From an uncultured Prevotella sp. (GTDB lineage: Bacteria; Bacteroidota; Bacteroidia; Bacteroidales; Bacteroidaceae), in contig CAJOLE010000001.1 in assembly GCA_905235325.1 (NCBI GenBank), forward strand, positions 31,364 through 95,363: a stretch of 64,000 bases of DNA. The letters run 5' to 3'. The notes beneath the pieces were generated by a model, which ran no database searches, had not been told where the DNA came from, and was given only the letters and a program-made list of their open reading frames with translations. This document shows, piece after piece, positions 1-8,154 of this stretch. Both the position numbers and the translations under genes were made by a program. Positions within the stretch are counted from its first letter, which is position 1, and the number at the start of each line of letters is the position of its first letter.

Positions 1-1632
1 ATCAACTCGCCCGCCGACATCACCCTGCAGCGCTACGACGAGTTCTACGCACTCGACGAGGCCGCAGGCCAGACCGTCAAGACCCGCCTGTGGCCCTGGC
101 TCGGCATGGACGAGGACGAGCAGCTGATGGAGGACACCGACCAGGACGGCCTGCCCGACGACTACGAGCTGACCGCTGGCCTGAACCCCGCCGACGCGGC
201 CGACGGCTACCGCCTCACGCCCACCGGCTACTCCAACCTCGAGGTGTTTCTCAACGGCGTGGCCGACGGCCTGATAGACCTCACGCCCTATAAGCGGGCA
301 AAGACCGTTGAGCGCCGAAACCTGTTTAACGCCGTGGTCAGCCCGGCCGCCGTGCCCGGCGTTTCTCCGTCGGGCACCACCACATTCCCGACCATCGCCG
401 CCGCCGTTGCCGATGCCGAACAGAAGGCCACCAAGGATTCACCTTATTATATCTTTATCGAGGCCGGCACCTACAACGAGCACGTGGAAATCAACAAACC
501 CTACATCCACCTGACCGGCCAGAGCCGCGACCGCGTCGTCATCGCCGACAACAAGACGAAGGACGACGACGGCAACATCGGCAAGACAGCCACCGTCTAC
601 GTCAACGCCAACGACGTGACCCTCGACAACCTGACCATCCGCAACACCTACGGGCAGGGCCGGCAGGCACTGGCACTCTACACGCTGGGCGACCGCGTCA
701 GCGTCACCCAGTGCCGCATCGAGGGCTGGCAGGACACCTACCGCACGGGCCGCAACGGCCAGCGTCACCTCGTCAGCGAGTGCGTCATCAGCGGCACCAC
801 CGACTTCATCTACAACGCCGGCGACGTCTTCTTCGACCGCGACACCCTGCAGCTCACCAACACGACGAACGTCATCGTCGCCCCCACCCACATCAACCCC
901 CAGTGGGGCTACGTCTTCCGCGACGCCGTCATCACCACCGTGCCCGGCGCATCTCCGTCGGGAGCCACCACCGACCTCGGCCGCCCTTGGGGCGACACGC
1001 CGATGGCCACGTTCATCGACACCCGTCTGGCCTCCGGCGTCAGCATCACCCCTGCCGGCTGGCGCGACATGGGCGGACTGCCCATCCAGATGGCCGAGTA
1101 TAACACCCGCGACGCCGACGGCCAGCCCGTGGACCTGAGCCAGCGCAAGACGCAGTTTACCGCCGACGGCAAGACCGCCACGAGCAAGGCCGTGCTCACC
1201 GCGGCTGAAGCCGCCACCTACACCATCCAGAACGTGCTCAGCGGCTCCGACCAGTGGCAGGCCGACCGCCAGGGCCGCATCCTCGATGCGCCGGAGCTGA
1301 CCGTCAGCGGGCCTACCCTCAGCTGGACCGACCCGACGGGGCAGGCCGCCTGCTTCCTGCTGACCGTCGACGGGCACTACTACCTGCTGACGGGCAATGC
1401 CATGACCTTCAGCGGCGGCTTGTCGCCCGTCGCCGTCAGCGTGCAGAGCATCTCCGAGCAGGGCGTGCTGGGGCGCACGGCAACGGCCGAAGGCATACGG
1501 CCCGCAGTCTCAGTCGGGACCGTCAGGAGCGACGGCGACGCCCCGGCCGTCTACAGCCTCGGCGGCATCCGCCTGTCGCGGCCGCGGTCAGGCATCAGCG
1601 TCAGCAGAGGAAAGAAGTTTGTGAATCGTTAA
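1..1632 (+). CDS. Pectate lyase/pectin methylesterase (CE8), 3' part, cut by window edge
   Basis: The frame is open from base 1, so the start lies upstream. The first about 100 visible residues contain DQDGLPDDYE and NLEVFLNG, which is how Bacteroidota PL1 pectate lyases end, so I infer a PL1-CE8 fusion. The CE8 beta-helix runs from about base 330 to 1100. It shows the pectinesterase signatures WQDTYR (about 727-744), GTTDFIYNAG (791-820, with the catalytic Asp) and LGRPWG (about 976-993). Pectinesterases remove methyl esters from polygalacturonan and so open it to lyases. The last residues (YSLGGIRLSRP ... GKKFV) match the short C-terminal tail common on secreted Prevotella proteins. It converges on the downstream minus-strand gene with a few bases of overlap. 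CE8 is firm; the lyase half is inferred because it is out of view. Confidence 0.88.
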   Translation: MNSPADITLQRYDEFYALDEAAGQTVKTRLWPWLGMDEDEQLMEDTDQDGLPDDYELTAGLNPADAADGYRLTPTGYSNLEVFLNGVADGLIDLTPYKRAKTVERRNLFNAVVSPAAVPGVSPSGTTTFPTIAAAVADAEQKATKDSPYYIFIEAGTYNEHVEINKPYIHLTGQSRDRVVIADNKTKDDDGNIGKTATVYVNANDVTLDNLTIRNTYGQGRQALALYTLGDRVSVTQCRIEGWQDTYRTGRNGQRHLVSECVISGTTDFIYNAGDVFFDRDTLQLTNTTNVIVAPTHINPQWGYVFRDAVITTVPGASPSGATTDLGRPWGDTPMATFIDTRLASGVSITPAGWRDMGGLPIQMAEYNTRDADGQPVDLSQRKTQFTADGKTATSKAVLTAAEAATYTIQNVLSGSDQWQADRQGRILDAPELTVSGPTLSWTDPTGQAACFLLTVDGHYYLLTGNAMTFSGGLSPVAVSVQSISEQGVLGRTATAEGIRPAVSVGTVRSDGDAPAVYSLGGIRLSRPRSGISVSRGKKFVNR

Positions 1633-2174
1633 AACAGCTCCGCCATCTTGGCCAGCAGGTCGTTGCCGCGCAGGTTCGTGGCAACAATCCTGCCTTGCTG
1701 GTCGATGAGCACGTTGGCGGGGATTGAGCGGATGTTGTAAAGCTGGGCGCCGGCGCAGTTCCAGCCTTTGAGGTCGCTCATCTGCGGCCAGGGCATGTTG
1801 AGCGTCTCGATGGCTTTCACCCAGGCGGCGTGGTCGTTGTCTAACGAGACGCCGACCACCTCCAGGCCCTTGTCATGGTAGTCTTTGTAAGCCTTGACGA
1901 CGGTGGGCATCTCGGCGCGGCAGGGGCCGCACCACGAGGCCCAGAAGTCGACGAGCGTGTACTTGTTCTTCGCGACGTAGTCGCTCACGCGGAGCGGGGT
2001 GCCGTAGGGGGATGGCAGCTCGATGTCGGTGTATTCGACGGCGGCGGCGGGGGCCGCGGCGGTCTGCTGCCCGTCGGCGGGTGCCTGGCGGGCGGAATTG
2101 CCGGAGCAGGCGGTGAGGGCTGCGGCAACGCCGCAGCACAGCAAACTGAGGGTTATGAGGTGTTTTGTCTTCAT
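1629..2174 (-). CDS. TlpA-type thioredoxin-like lipoprotein
   Basis: A 181-residue protein. The N-terminus has a lipoprotein signal ending in LTAC, with the acylated Cys at residue 23, then an Ala/Gln/Pro-rich linker and an AhpC/TSA-thioredoxin fold. The active site is WCGPC, Cys82 and Cys85, inside VDFWASWCGPC. Such proteins are membrane-anchored periplasmic thiol-disulfide oxidoreductases, used for protein thiol reduction or cytochrome maturation. I chose the start at 2174 because it sits directly before the signal peptide. Longer in-frame reading back to 2279 gives an Arg/Thr-rich stretch unlike a signal sequence. It lies 91 bp behind pdxY on the same strand and has no -7 box of its own, so co-transcription is likely. 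Confidence 0.88.
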   Translation of the reverse strand: MKTKHLITLSLLCCGVAAALTACSGNSARQAPADGQQTAAAPAAAVEYTDIELPSPYGTPLRVSDYVAKNKYTLVDFWASWCGPCRAEMPTVVKAYKDYHDKGLEVVGVSLDNDHAAWVKAIETLNMPWPQMSDLKGWNCAGAQLYNIRSIPANVLIDQQGRIVATNLRGNDLLAKMAELF

Positions 2175-2265
2175 TGTCATCGTTGTCGTTCTTGCTCCGC
2201 AAGCGTCCCTTTGGGGCGTGCGTCCGTTTTTCGTTCTTGCACGCGAGCCGCGTGCACTCCGGCAT

Positions 2266-3078
2266 TTACAGCAGGTCAAGGCACTGCTCGATGGGGATGC
2301 CCCGCTTCTTGTCGTCGAGGTCGCGGTTGCGGTCGATGAGGCTGCTGACCACGTCCATGGCGGTGCGTGTACACTGCTTGAGTGGTTCGCCCTTCATCAG
2401 GTGGCCAATGAGCACGGCCGAGAAGATGTCGCCCGTGCCGTGGATGAGGACGGGAATCTCGTCGTAGTCGAGCCTGAAGTACTCGCCGTCGCAGTGGTTG
2501 TAGCCGATGACGCAGCTCTGGCCCTCGACACAGGCACTTGTGACGAGTGCCGAGCGGCAGCCGATGTCGCGCAGGCGGCTGAGCATCTCGCGGGCCTCCT
2601 GCTGCTTCATGCCTTCGGGCAGGTAGGGCATCGAGGTGAGGTAGCAGGCCTCGGTATAGTTGGGGAACGTCAGGTCGGCCACGGCCACCATCTGCCGCAT
2701 CAGCTCGACAGAGCGCTGCGTGATGCCGTTGTAGAGCCGCCCACCGTCGCCCATGATGGGGTCGACGAAGATGGTGGTGCCCTGGCGGGCCAGCTCCGTG
2801 CAGTACTTCGACACGAGCAGGGCCTGCTCCTCGCTGAACATCAGTCCGGTGCAGACGGCGTCGAAGGTGAATCCGAGCTCGCGCCAGACGGGCAGCACGC
2901 CGCGCATATACTCCGTCGTGTCGAGCACGTTGAAACGGCCGTAGTCGAGCGTGTTCGACACGAGCGACGTCGGCAGGTTGTACGTCGGGTGGCCGAGGTA
3001 GGTCAGTATGGGCATCATGGCCACCATGCCCACGTGGCTGTAGCCTACGACGTCGTTGATGAGCAGTATCTTCTTCAT
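2266..3078 (-). CDS. pdxY: Pyridoxal/pyridoxamine kinase
   Basis: A 270-residue ribokinase-fold protein that begins KKILLINDVVGYSHVG. This resembles the N-terminal substrate loop of PdxY/PdxK kinases. FVDPIMGDGGRLYNG is the family's mid-region signature, and HGTGDIFSAVLIGHLMKG is the C-terminal PfkB-type motif with the catalytic Asp in GTGD. The enzyme phosphorylates pyridoxal, pyridoxine or pyridoxamine and serves PLP salvage. The start at 3078 is 8 nt from a -7 box (3087-3094), so the mRNA leader is nearly absent. An upstream in-frame Met at 3117 lies before the promoter and is rejected. The TlpA-like gene follows on the same strand. Confidence 0.88.
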   Translation of the reverse strand: MKKILLINDVVGYSHVGMVAMMPILTYLGHPTYNLPTSLVSNTLDYGRFNVLDTTEYMRGVLPVWRELGFTFDAVCTGLMFSEEQALLVSKYCTELARQGTTIFVDPIMGDGGRLYNGITQRSVELMRQMVAVADLTFPNYTEACYLTSMPYLPEGMKQQEAREMLSRLRDIGCRSALVTSACVEGQSCVIGYNHCDGEYFRLDYDEIPVLIHGTGDIFSAVLIGHLMKGEPLKQCTRTAMDVVSSLIDRNRDLDDKKRGIPIEQCLDLL

Positions 3079-3086
3079 TGCGGGTG

Positions 3087-3094
3087 CAAAGTTA
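3087..3094 (-). promoter_or_regulatory. -7 promoter box of pdxY
   Basis: TAACTTTG, followed by CACCC, on the minus strand. It ends 8 nt before the pdxY ATG, so the predicted leader is only a few nucleotides. Confidence 0.7.
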
Positions 3095-3144
3095 CGCATT
3101 TTTTCGTAATCATGCAAACATTCGTCGGCTTTCGTTCACCTTTT

Positions 3145-3465
3145 GCCCGAAACCCGCCGCCTTTTCAGCAAAACCCGCCGCCTTTTGCGCAAAACCCGCC
3201 CCCTTTTGGAAATTCCATGCTGCGGAATACGTCATTCCTGCCTGCTTGCAAGGTGTAGGTTCAGGTGTAGGTTCAGGTGTCGGTTCGCCGTCGCCGACCG
3301 GCCTGCCAGCCTCGTTTTCGGCGTTTCCCTTTGCACCTTATCCCTATATATAGTTGTCAATAGCAGGTTTTATCCTACACTTCCTACACTTCCTACACCT
3401 AAAAAGTTTCAACAGGTGTAGGAAGTGTCGGTAGTGTAGGATGTATCCTGCTATTCGTAATTAGG
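3145..3465 (+). repeat. Composite intergenic repeat, copy A
   Basis: This fills most of the 508-bp divergent gap between pdxY and the helicase gene. The modules in order are three 21-nt units at about 3149-3215 (core AAAACCCGCCGCCTTTT, spacers CAGC then GCGC), a 12-nt GGTGTAGGTTCA-type repeat three times at 3251-3286, TATATATAGTTGT at about 3344-3357, and a long hairpin at 3372-3442 with an outer 9-bp stem (AATAGCAGG with CCTGCTATT). Copies B, C and D share this order. No protein is convincingly encoded. It stops about 100 bp short of the helicase promoter. Confidence 0.85.
3372..3442. repeat. Long inverted repeat (hairpin) of copy A
   Basis: Two 29-nt arms flank a 13-nt A-rich loop. The left arm is AT followed by CCTACACTT, CCTACACTT and CCTACACCT. 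The right arm is its complement apart from two bases in the middle unit. There is no T-run after the stem, so it is not a standard intrinsic terminator. Confidence 0.9.
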
Positions 3466-3573
3466 TAGTTCTCTTGATGTGCCAGACCGGTAATTCTCTG
3501 TTATCCGTGCGCGCCGGGCGCCGACTTAGCGAAAATATTGGCCGAAGACAATGGGCAATTGGTAATTATTTTG

Positions 3574-3581
3574 TACCTTTG
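3574..3581 (+). promoter_or_regulatory. -7 promoter box of the SF1 helicase gene
   Basis: TACCTTTG, ending only 5 nt before the ATG at 3587. Transcription would start at or next to the start codon, giving a leaderless mRNA. Confidence 0.7.
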
Positions 3582-3586
3582 CACCG

Positions 3587-5464
3587 ATGAACGCTATAGA
3601 GGCACTGACACGGCAGCGACAGCTGCTCCAGATGGAGTATGAGACGGAGAAAGAGGCTTACCGCCGCCAGACCGAGGAACGCGGACTGGCACGGCTGGTG
3701 AAGCGCGGCGATGCGTGGTGGCCGGTCAGCATCGGCCGCAGCTACTTCAACTCGCTGAACCAGCTCTGCGTCGAGGTGTTTCGCATGGCCGACCAGGACG
3801 TCGAGCACAACTTCGAGTACGGCCGGCCGGTGGTGTTCTTCACCAGAGAGGAGCAGCGGCATAAGTATTATAGCTTCACAGGCACCGTGAGCTATGCCGA
3901 CGGCGACCGGATGGTGGTCAGCGTGCCCGACACGGCACCCCTCGCCGACCTGCAGGCGTCGCCGAGCATCGGCGTGCAGCTGTCGTTCGACGAGACGTCG
4001 TACCGCACGATGTTCGACGCCCTCGACCGCGTCATCAGCGCCAAGGGCCGGCTGGGCTACCTGCGCGACCTCTTCTACTCCCGCCAGGAGGCAGCGACGT
4101 TCACCTTCGCGCCGCTGCACTTCCCCTACCTGAACAAGACGCAGGAGGAGGCGGTGAACAAGGTGCTGAGGGCGAAGGACGTGGCCGTGGTTCACGGGCC
4201 GCCGGGCACGGGCAAGACGACGACCCTCGTCGAGGCCATCTACGAGACGCTGCGCCGCGAGCCGCAGGTGCTGGTCTGTGCGCAGTCGAACATGGCCGTC
4301 GACTGGATTTCGGAGAAGCTCGTCGACCGCGGCGTGCCCGTACTGAGAATAGGCAATCCGACGCGCGTCGACGACAAGATGCTCAGCTTCACCTACGAGC
4401 GCCGCTTCGAGAGCCACCCCGACTACGAGCTGCTGTGGGCCATCCGGAAGGCCATCCGCGACCTGCGTGCCCACCGCAAGCGGGGCGACGAGAAGTACCA
4501 CCAGAAGATGGAGCGGCTGAAGGACCGCGCCACGGAATTAGAGATACGCATCAACGCACAGCTCTTCGGCGAGGCCCGCGTCGTCGCCTCGACGCTGGTA
4601 GGCTCCGCCCACCGGCTGCTCGACGGCCATAAGTTCGGCACCGTCTTCATCGACGAGGCGGCGCAGGCCTTGGAGGCCGCCTCGTGGATACCCATCCGCC
4701 GCTGCACGCGCGTCGTCCTGGCCGGCGACCACTGCCAGCTGCCGCCGACGGTGAAGAGCATCGACGCCCTGAAGGCCGGACTGGGCACGACGCTGATGGA
4801 GCGCATCGTCGGGCAGAAGCCCGAGGTGGTAACGCTGCTGCGTATGCAGTACCGCATGAACGAGGAGATTATGCGCTTCAGCAGCGACTGGTTCTACGGC
4901 GGACAGGTGGAGTCGGCGCCCGAGGTGAAGTACCGCTCGATACTCGACCTCGACGTGCCGATGGAGTGGGTGGAAGCCTCGCATGACCCCACGGAAGAAG
5001 GTGAAAAAGGCTTCGAGGAGTTCGTCGGCGAGTCGTTTGGGCGCATCAACAAGGTCGAGGCCGAACTGACGCTGCTGACCCTGCAGCAGTACTTCGAGCG
5101 CATCGGCAAGACGCGCATCCTGAACGAGCGGCTCGACGTGGGCATCATCTCGCCCTACCGCGCACAGGTGCAGTATCTCAGGTCGCAGCTGAAGAAGAGG
5201 GAGTGGTTCAAGCCCTTCCGCCAACTCATCACGGTGAACACCGTCGACGGCTTCCAGGGGCAGGAGCGCGACATCGTCGTCATCTCGCTCGTCCGCTCGA
5301 ACGACGAGGGGCAGATCGGATTCCTGCGCGACCTGCGCCGCATGAACGTGGCCATCACGCGAGCCCGCATGAAGCTCATCATCCTCGGCGACACGGCAAC
5401 GATGACCCGCCACCCCTTCTACCGCCGCCTCTACGAATACATTGAGGCCCTGAAGCAGGGATGA
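3587..5464 (+). CDS. IGHMBP2/DNA2-NAM7-like superfamily 1 helicase
   Basis: A 625-residue SF1B helicase. Walker A is GPPGTGKTTT near residue 205. The Walker B box is DEAAQA near residue 355, the DEAA variant typical of the Upf1/IGHMBP2 group. Q-rich LAGDHCQLPP follows (motif III), and VDGFQGQERDIVVISLVRS with MNVAITRAR carries motifs V and VI. Homologues unwind DNA or RNA with 5'-3' polarity. The cellular role of the bacterial members is poorly known. The ATG at 3587 sits right after the -7 box, which fixes the start. No signal or membrane segment is visible. The next gene has its own promoter, so this is probably a single-gene unit. Confidence 0.92.
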   Translation: MNAIEALTRQRQLLQMEYETEKEAYRRQTEERGLARLVKRGDAWWPVSIGRSYFNSLNQLCVEVFRMADQDVEHNFEYGRPVVFFTREEQRHKYYSFTGTVSYADGDRMVVSVPDTAPLADLQASPSIGVQLSFDETSYRTMFDALDRVISAKGRLGYLRDLFYSRQEAATFTFAPLHFPYLNKTQEEAVNKVLRAKDVAVVHGPPGTGKTTTLVEAIYETLRREPQVLVCAQSNMAVDWISEKLVDRGVPVLRIGNPTRVDDKMLSFTYERRFESHPDYELLWAIRKAIRDLRAHRKRGDEKYHQKMERLKDRATELEIRINAQLFGEARVVASTLVGSAHRLLDGHKFGTVFIDEAAQALEAASWIPIRRCTRVVLAGDHCQLPPTVKSIDALKAGLGTTLMERIVGQKPEVVTLLRMQYRMNEEIMRFSSDWFYGGQVESAPEVKYRSILDLDVPMEWVEASHDPTEEGEKGFEEFVGESFGRINKVEAELTLLTLQQYFERIGKTRILNERLDVGIISPYRAQVQYLRSQLKKREWFKPFRQLITVNTVDGFQGQERDIVVISLVRSNDEGQIGFLRDLRRMNVAITRARMKLIILGDTATMTRHPFYRRLYEYIEALKQG

Positions 5465-5510
5465 AAGACAAAAAATCGCGAAACGATGACTGATATTAAG
5501 AATTATTTAG

Positions 5511-5518
5511 TAACTTTG
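5511..5518 (+). promoter_or_regulatory. -7 promoter box of the GNAT gene
   Basis: TAACTTTG followed by CACCCC, 19 nt before the ATG at 5538. It probably drives the genes from 5538 to 8719. Confidence 0.7.
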
Positions 5519-5537
5519 CACCCCAAAGAAGAAGACA

Positions 5538-6668
5538 ATGCTTGAAATACACAAGGTTACTACTAAGCGGGAACTGAAGCAGTTCATACAGTTCTATTAC
5601 GACCTATACCGCGATTGCGAACAGGCCGTGCCCTATCTGTTCGTCGACGAGATGGCCACTCTGCGCAACGACAAGAACCCGTCGTTCGAGTGCTGCGATG
5701 CCGACTACTTCCTGGCCTACAAGGACGGTCGCGCCGTAGGCCGCGTGGCTGCCATCATCAACCGCAGGGCCAACGAGCGGTGGAAGGTCGACCAGGTGCG
5801 CTTCGGATGGCTCGACTTCATCGACGACACGGAGGTGAGCTCGGCCCTGCTGCAGACCGTCGAGCAGTGGGGGCGCGAGCGCGGCATGACCGAGATGGCC
5901 GGCCCGCTGGGCTTCATCGATACCGACCGCGAGGGAATGCTCGTCGAGGGCTTCGGCGAGCTGTCGACCATGTACGTCAACTATAACTATCCCTACTACG
6001 CACGGCACATCGAGGCGTATGGCGGATTCAAGAAGGACAACGACTACGTGGAGTACAAGGTAAGAGTGCCCCAGGACGATAACTACAAGTTCCGCCGCGT
6101 GGCCGAGATGGTGAAGCAGCGCTACGGGCTGAGAGTCCATAAGTTCACGCGGCGCGAACTGGTCAAGGAAGGCTACGGCCGCGAGGTGTTCCACCTGCTG
6201 AATGCCACCTACAAGGACCTCTACGGCTTCAGCCAGCTGTCGGCACAGCAGGTAGACAAGCTCGTGAACGACTACATCAAGATTGCCGACCTGAACCTCG
6301 TGACGGCTGTCATGGACGGCGACCGCATGATAGGCTTCGGCATCACCTTCCCCTCGTTCAGCCGCGCCCTGCAGCATACCCGCGACGGACGGCTGATGCC
6401 CTTCGGCTGGTGGCACTTGCTGCGCACGCTGAAGTGGCACAACACCGACACCGTCGACCTGCTCCTGATAGGCGTGCTGCCGGAATACCGCTCCAAGGGT
6501 GCCAACGCACTGATCTTCGATGACCTCATCCAGCAGTTCCGGCGCTACGGCTTCCGTTGGGCCGACGCCATGCCGCAGATGGAGAGCAACGAGGCCGTGC
6601 GGGCGCAATGGCAATACTTAGATAGCGAGATACACCGCCGACACCGCTGTTTCCGCAAGCTGCTCTGA
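5538..6668 (+). CDS. GNAT-family N-acetyltransferase-like protein
   Basis: A 376-residue soluble protein of a family common in Bacteroidota and usually annotated as GNAT or hypothetical. The N-terminal third (residues about 1-120) contains an acyltransferase-like fold with GRVAAIINRR. The C-terminal part has LLIGVLPEYRSKGANALIFD (about 310-330), which resembles the acetyl-CoA binding loop R-x-x-G-x-A of GNAT enzymes. The substrate is unknown. It is the first gene of a tight set: comEC starts 4 bp after its stop, and mntP overlaps comEC. The biochemical assignment rests on family resemblance only. Confidence 0.78.
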   Translation: MLEIHKVTTKRELKQFIQFYYDLYRDCEQAVPYLFVDEMATLRNDKNPSFECCDADYFLAYKDGRAVGRVAAIINRRANERWKVDQVRFGWLDFIDDTEVSSALLQTVEQWGRERGMTEMAGPLGFIDTDREGMLVEGFGELSTMYVNYNYPYYARHIEAYGGFKKDNDYVEYKVRVPQDDNYKFRRVAEMVKQRYGLRVHKFTRRELVKEGYGREVFHLLNATYKDLYGFSQLSAQQVDKLVNDYIKIADLNLVTAVMDGDRMIGFGITFPSFSRALQHTRDGRLMPFGWWHLLRTLKWHNTDTVDLLLIGVLPEYRSKGANALIFDDLIQQFRRYGFRWADAMPQMESNEAVRAQWQYLDSEIHRRHRCFRKLL

Positions 6669-6672
6669 CGCT

Positions 6673-8154
6673 ATGTGGCGCAAGAATCGCTTCTTCCAGT
6701 CGGCTCCCCTGGCCTTGCCGGGGGTGCTGTTCGTTGTGGGCATCGTCTTGGCCGACCGCATGGGCACTGTCGGCCTGTGGTGGCTGCTGTTGGGCGTGGC
6801 CTTGGCGGGTGTCGGCTTCTGCCGGCGCTGGCCGATGCTCCAGTCGGTGGCCCTGCTGCTGGCCGTGGCGTCGCTCGGCGGCGTCCGCTCGTCGTCGGTG
6901 CGCCGGTCGCACGACCGGGTGGCCTGGCCCGACGGCAATGTCAGCTACGAGGCCGTCGTCGTGTCGGAGGTGACGGAGAGGCCGAAGACGATGGCCGCCG
7001 ACGTCGTCGTCGCACAAGACGGGAGTAAGCTGAAGTGCTACGTGGCCAAGGACGACCGCAGCCGCCGGCTGAGAATCGGCGACCGCCTGCGGCTGTCCTC
7101 GCGCATAGAGCGGAACGGCGACTGGCGGCGCGGCTCGTTCGACTACCGCCGCTATCAGGAGGTCCACGGATTTGCCGGGCGTACCTACGTCAGGGCGGCC
7201 GACTGGCAGTGGCTGGCCCCGTCGGCCGAGGGACTGACATGGGTGCAGCGGCTCAGGCTGGCATTCCTCAACTACCGCCACACGCTGCTGGAGCGCTACA
7301 GGCTGATGGGGGCGGGCGACGAGGAGTATGCCGTCGTGGCGGCGATGACGCTGGGCGACAAGTCGGCCATGAGCAGCGAGCTGCGCGAGGTCTATGCCGT
7401 CAGCGGCGCCTCCCACGTGCTGGCACTCAGCGGCCTGCATCTGGGCATCATCTACATGGTGCTGTCGCTGCTGGTCGTCAACAGGCGCTTCCGCCTGCTG
7501 TCGCAGATGCTTGCCGTCACGGCGATCTGGGCCTTCGCCCTCTTGGTGGGACTGCCGGCCAGCGTGGTGCGTGCCGCACTGATGGTCAGCGCCTACGCCC
7601 TGCTCTCGACGATTGGCCGCCGCCGGATGTCGGTCAATGCGCTGGCGCTGGCTGCCATCACCATTCTCATGGTCAGTCCCGACAGCCTCTTCGACGTCGG
7701 ATTCCAGATGTCGTTCCTCGCCATGCTGGCCATCCTGACGGTGCAGCCCCTGTCCGAGCGCGTGGTGAGGCCCGAGTGGCTGTTCGACCGCCCCGTGCTG
7801 CGCTGGCTCTGGGGACTGACGACGGTCTCCGTGGCGGCGCAGGTGGGCGTGGCGCCGCTCGTCGCCTATTACTTCGGACGCTTCTCCACATACTTCCTGC
7901 TGACCAACCTGATTGTCATCCCGGCGGCCGCGCTCATTCTATGTATCGCCCCGGTGGCACTGCTGCTGCCCGTTGCAGGCACGGTGCTGTTCAGGGTGGT
8001 GGGCTGGCTCAACGCCGTCCTCTCGTTCATCGCCGGACACCTGCCCTATGCCAGCATTGAGGGACTGCATCCCTCGGCATTGCAGACGGCGCTGGTCTAC
8101 GTCATTATTGCTTCCACCTATTTAATAATAAAGAGATATGATAAGTCTGCCTGA
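6673..8154 (+). CDS. comEC: ComEC/Rec2-family membrane protein
   Basis: A 493-residue integral membrane protein. The first about 60 residues hold two or three hydrophobic segments. A soluble DUF4131-type OB domain follows (about 90-190), and then the Competence domain with SGASHVLALSGLHLGIIYMV near residue 245 and about seven further membrane spans. ComEC forms the inner-membrane channel for single-stranded DNA in natural transformation. The C-terminal metallo-beta-lactamase domain of classical ComEC is absent. The protein ends soon after the last membrane segments, as many Bacteroidota versions do. The last 17 bases overlap mntP. A ComEA-like HhH protein is encoded at 40610-41491. Confidence 0.88.
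   Translation: MWRKNRFFQSAPLALPGVLFVVGIVLADRMGTVGLWWLLLGVALAGVGFCRRWPMLQSVALLLAVASLGGVRSSSVRRSHDRVAWPDGNVSYEAVVVSEVTERPKTMAADVVVAQDGSKLKCYVAKDDRSRRLRIGDRLRLSSRIERNGDWRRGSFDYRRYQEVHGFAGRTYVRAADWQWLAPSAEGLTWVQRLRLAFLNYRHTLLERYRLMGAGDEEYAVVAAMTLGDKSAMSSELREVYAVSGASHVLALSGLHLGIIYMVLSLLVVNRRFRLLSQMLAVTAIWAFALLVGLPASVVRAALMVSAYALLSTIGRRRMSVNALALAAITILMVSPDSLFDVGFQMSFLAMLAILTVQPLSERVVRPEWLFDRPVLRWLWGLTTVSVAAQVGVAPLVAYYFGRFSTYFLLTNLIVIPAAALILCIAPVALLLPVAGTVLFRVVGWLNAVLSFIAGHLPYASIEGLHPSALQTALVYVIIASTYLIIKRYDKSA

Noticed and set aside
2023-3258. 411-codon plus-strand frame ending in NPPPF repeats
   Set aside because: Most of it is antisense to TlpA-like and pdxY genes. The end is the 21-nt repeat of copy A read as codons.
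3365-3442. CRISPR-like array from the repeated units
   Set aside because: Units are 9, 12 or 21 nt with fixed tiny spacers and no cas genes. This is not a CRISPR layout.
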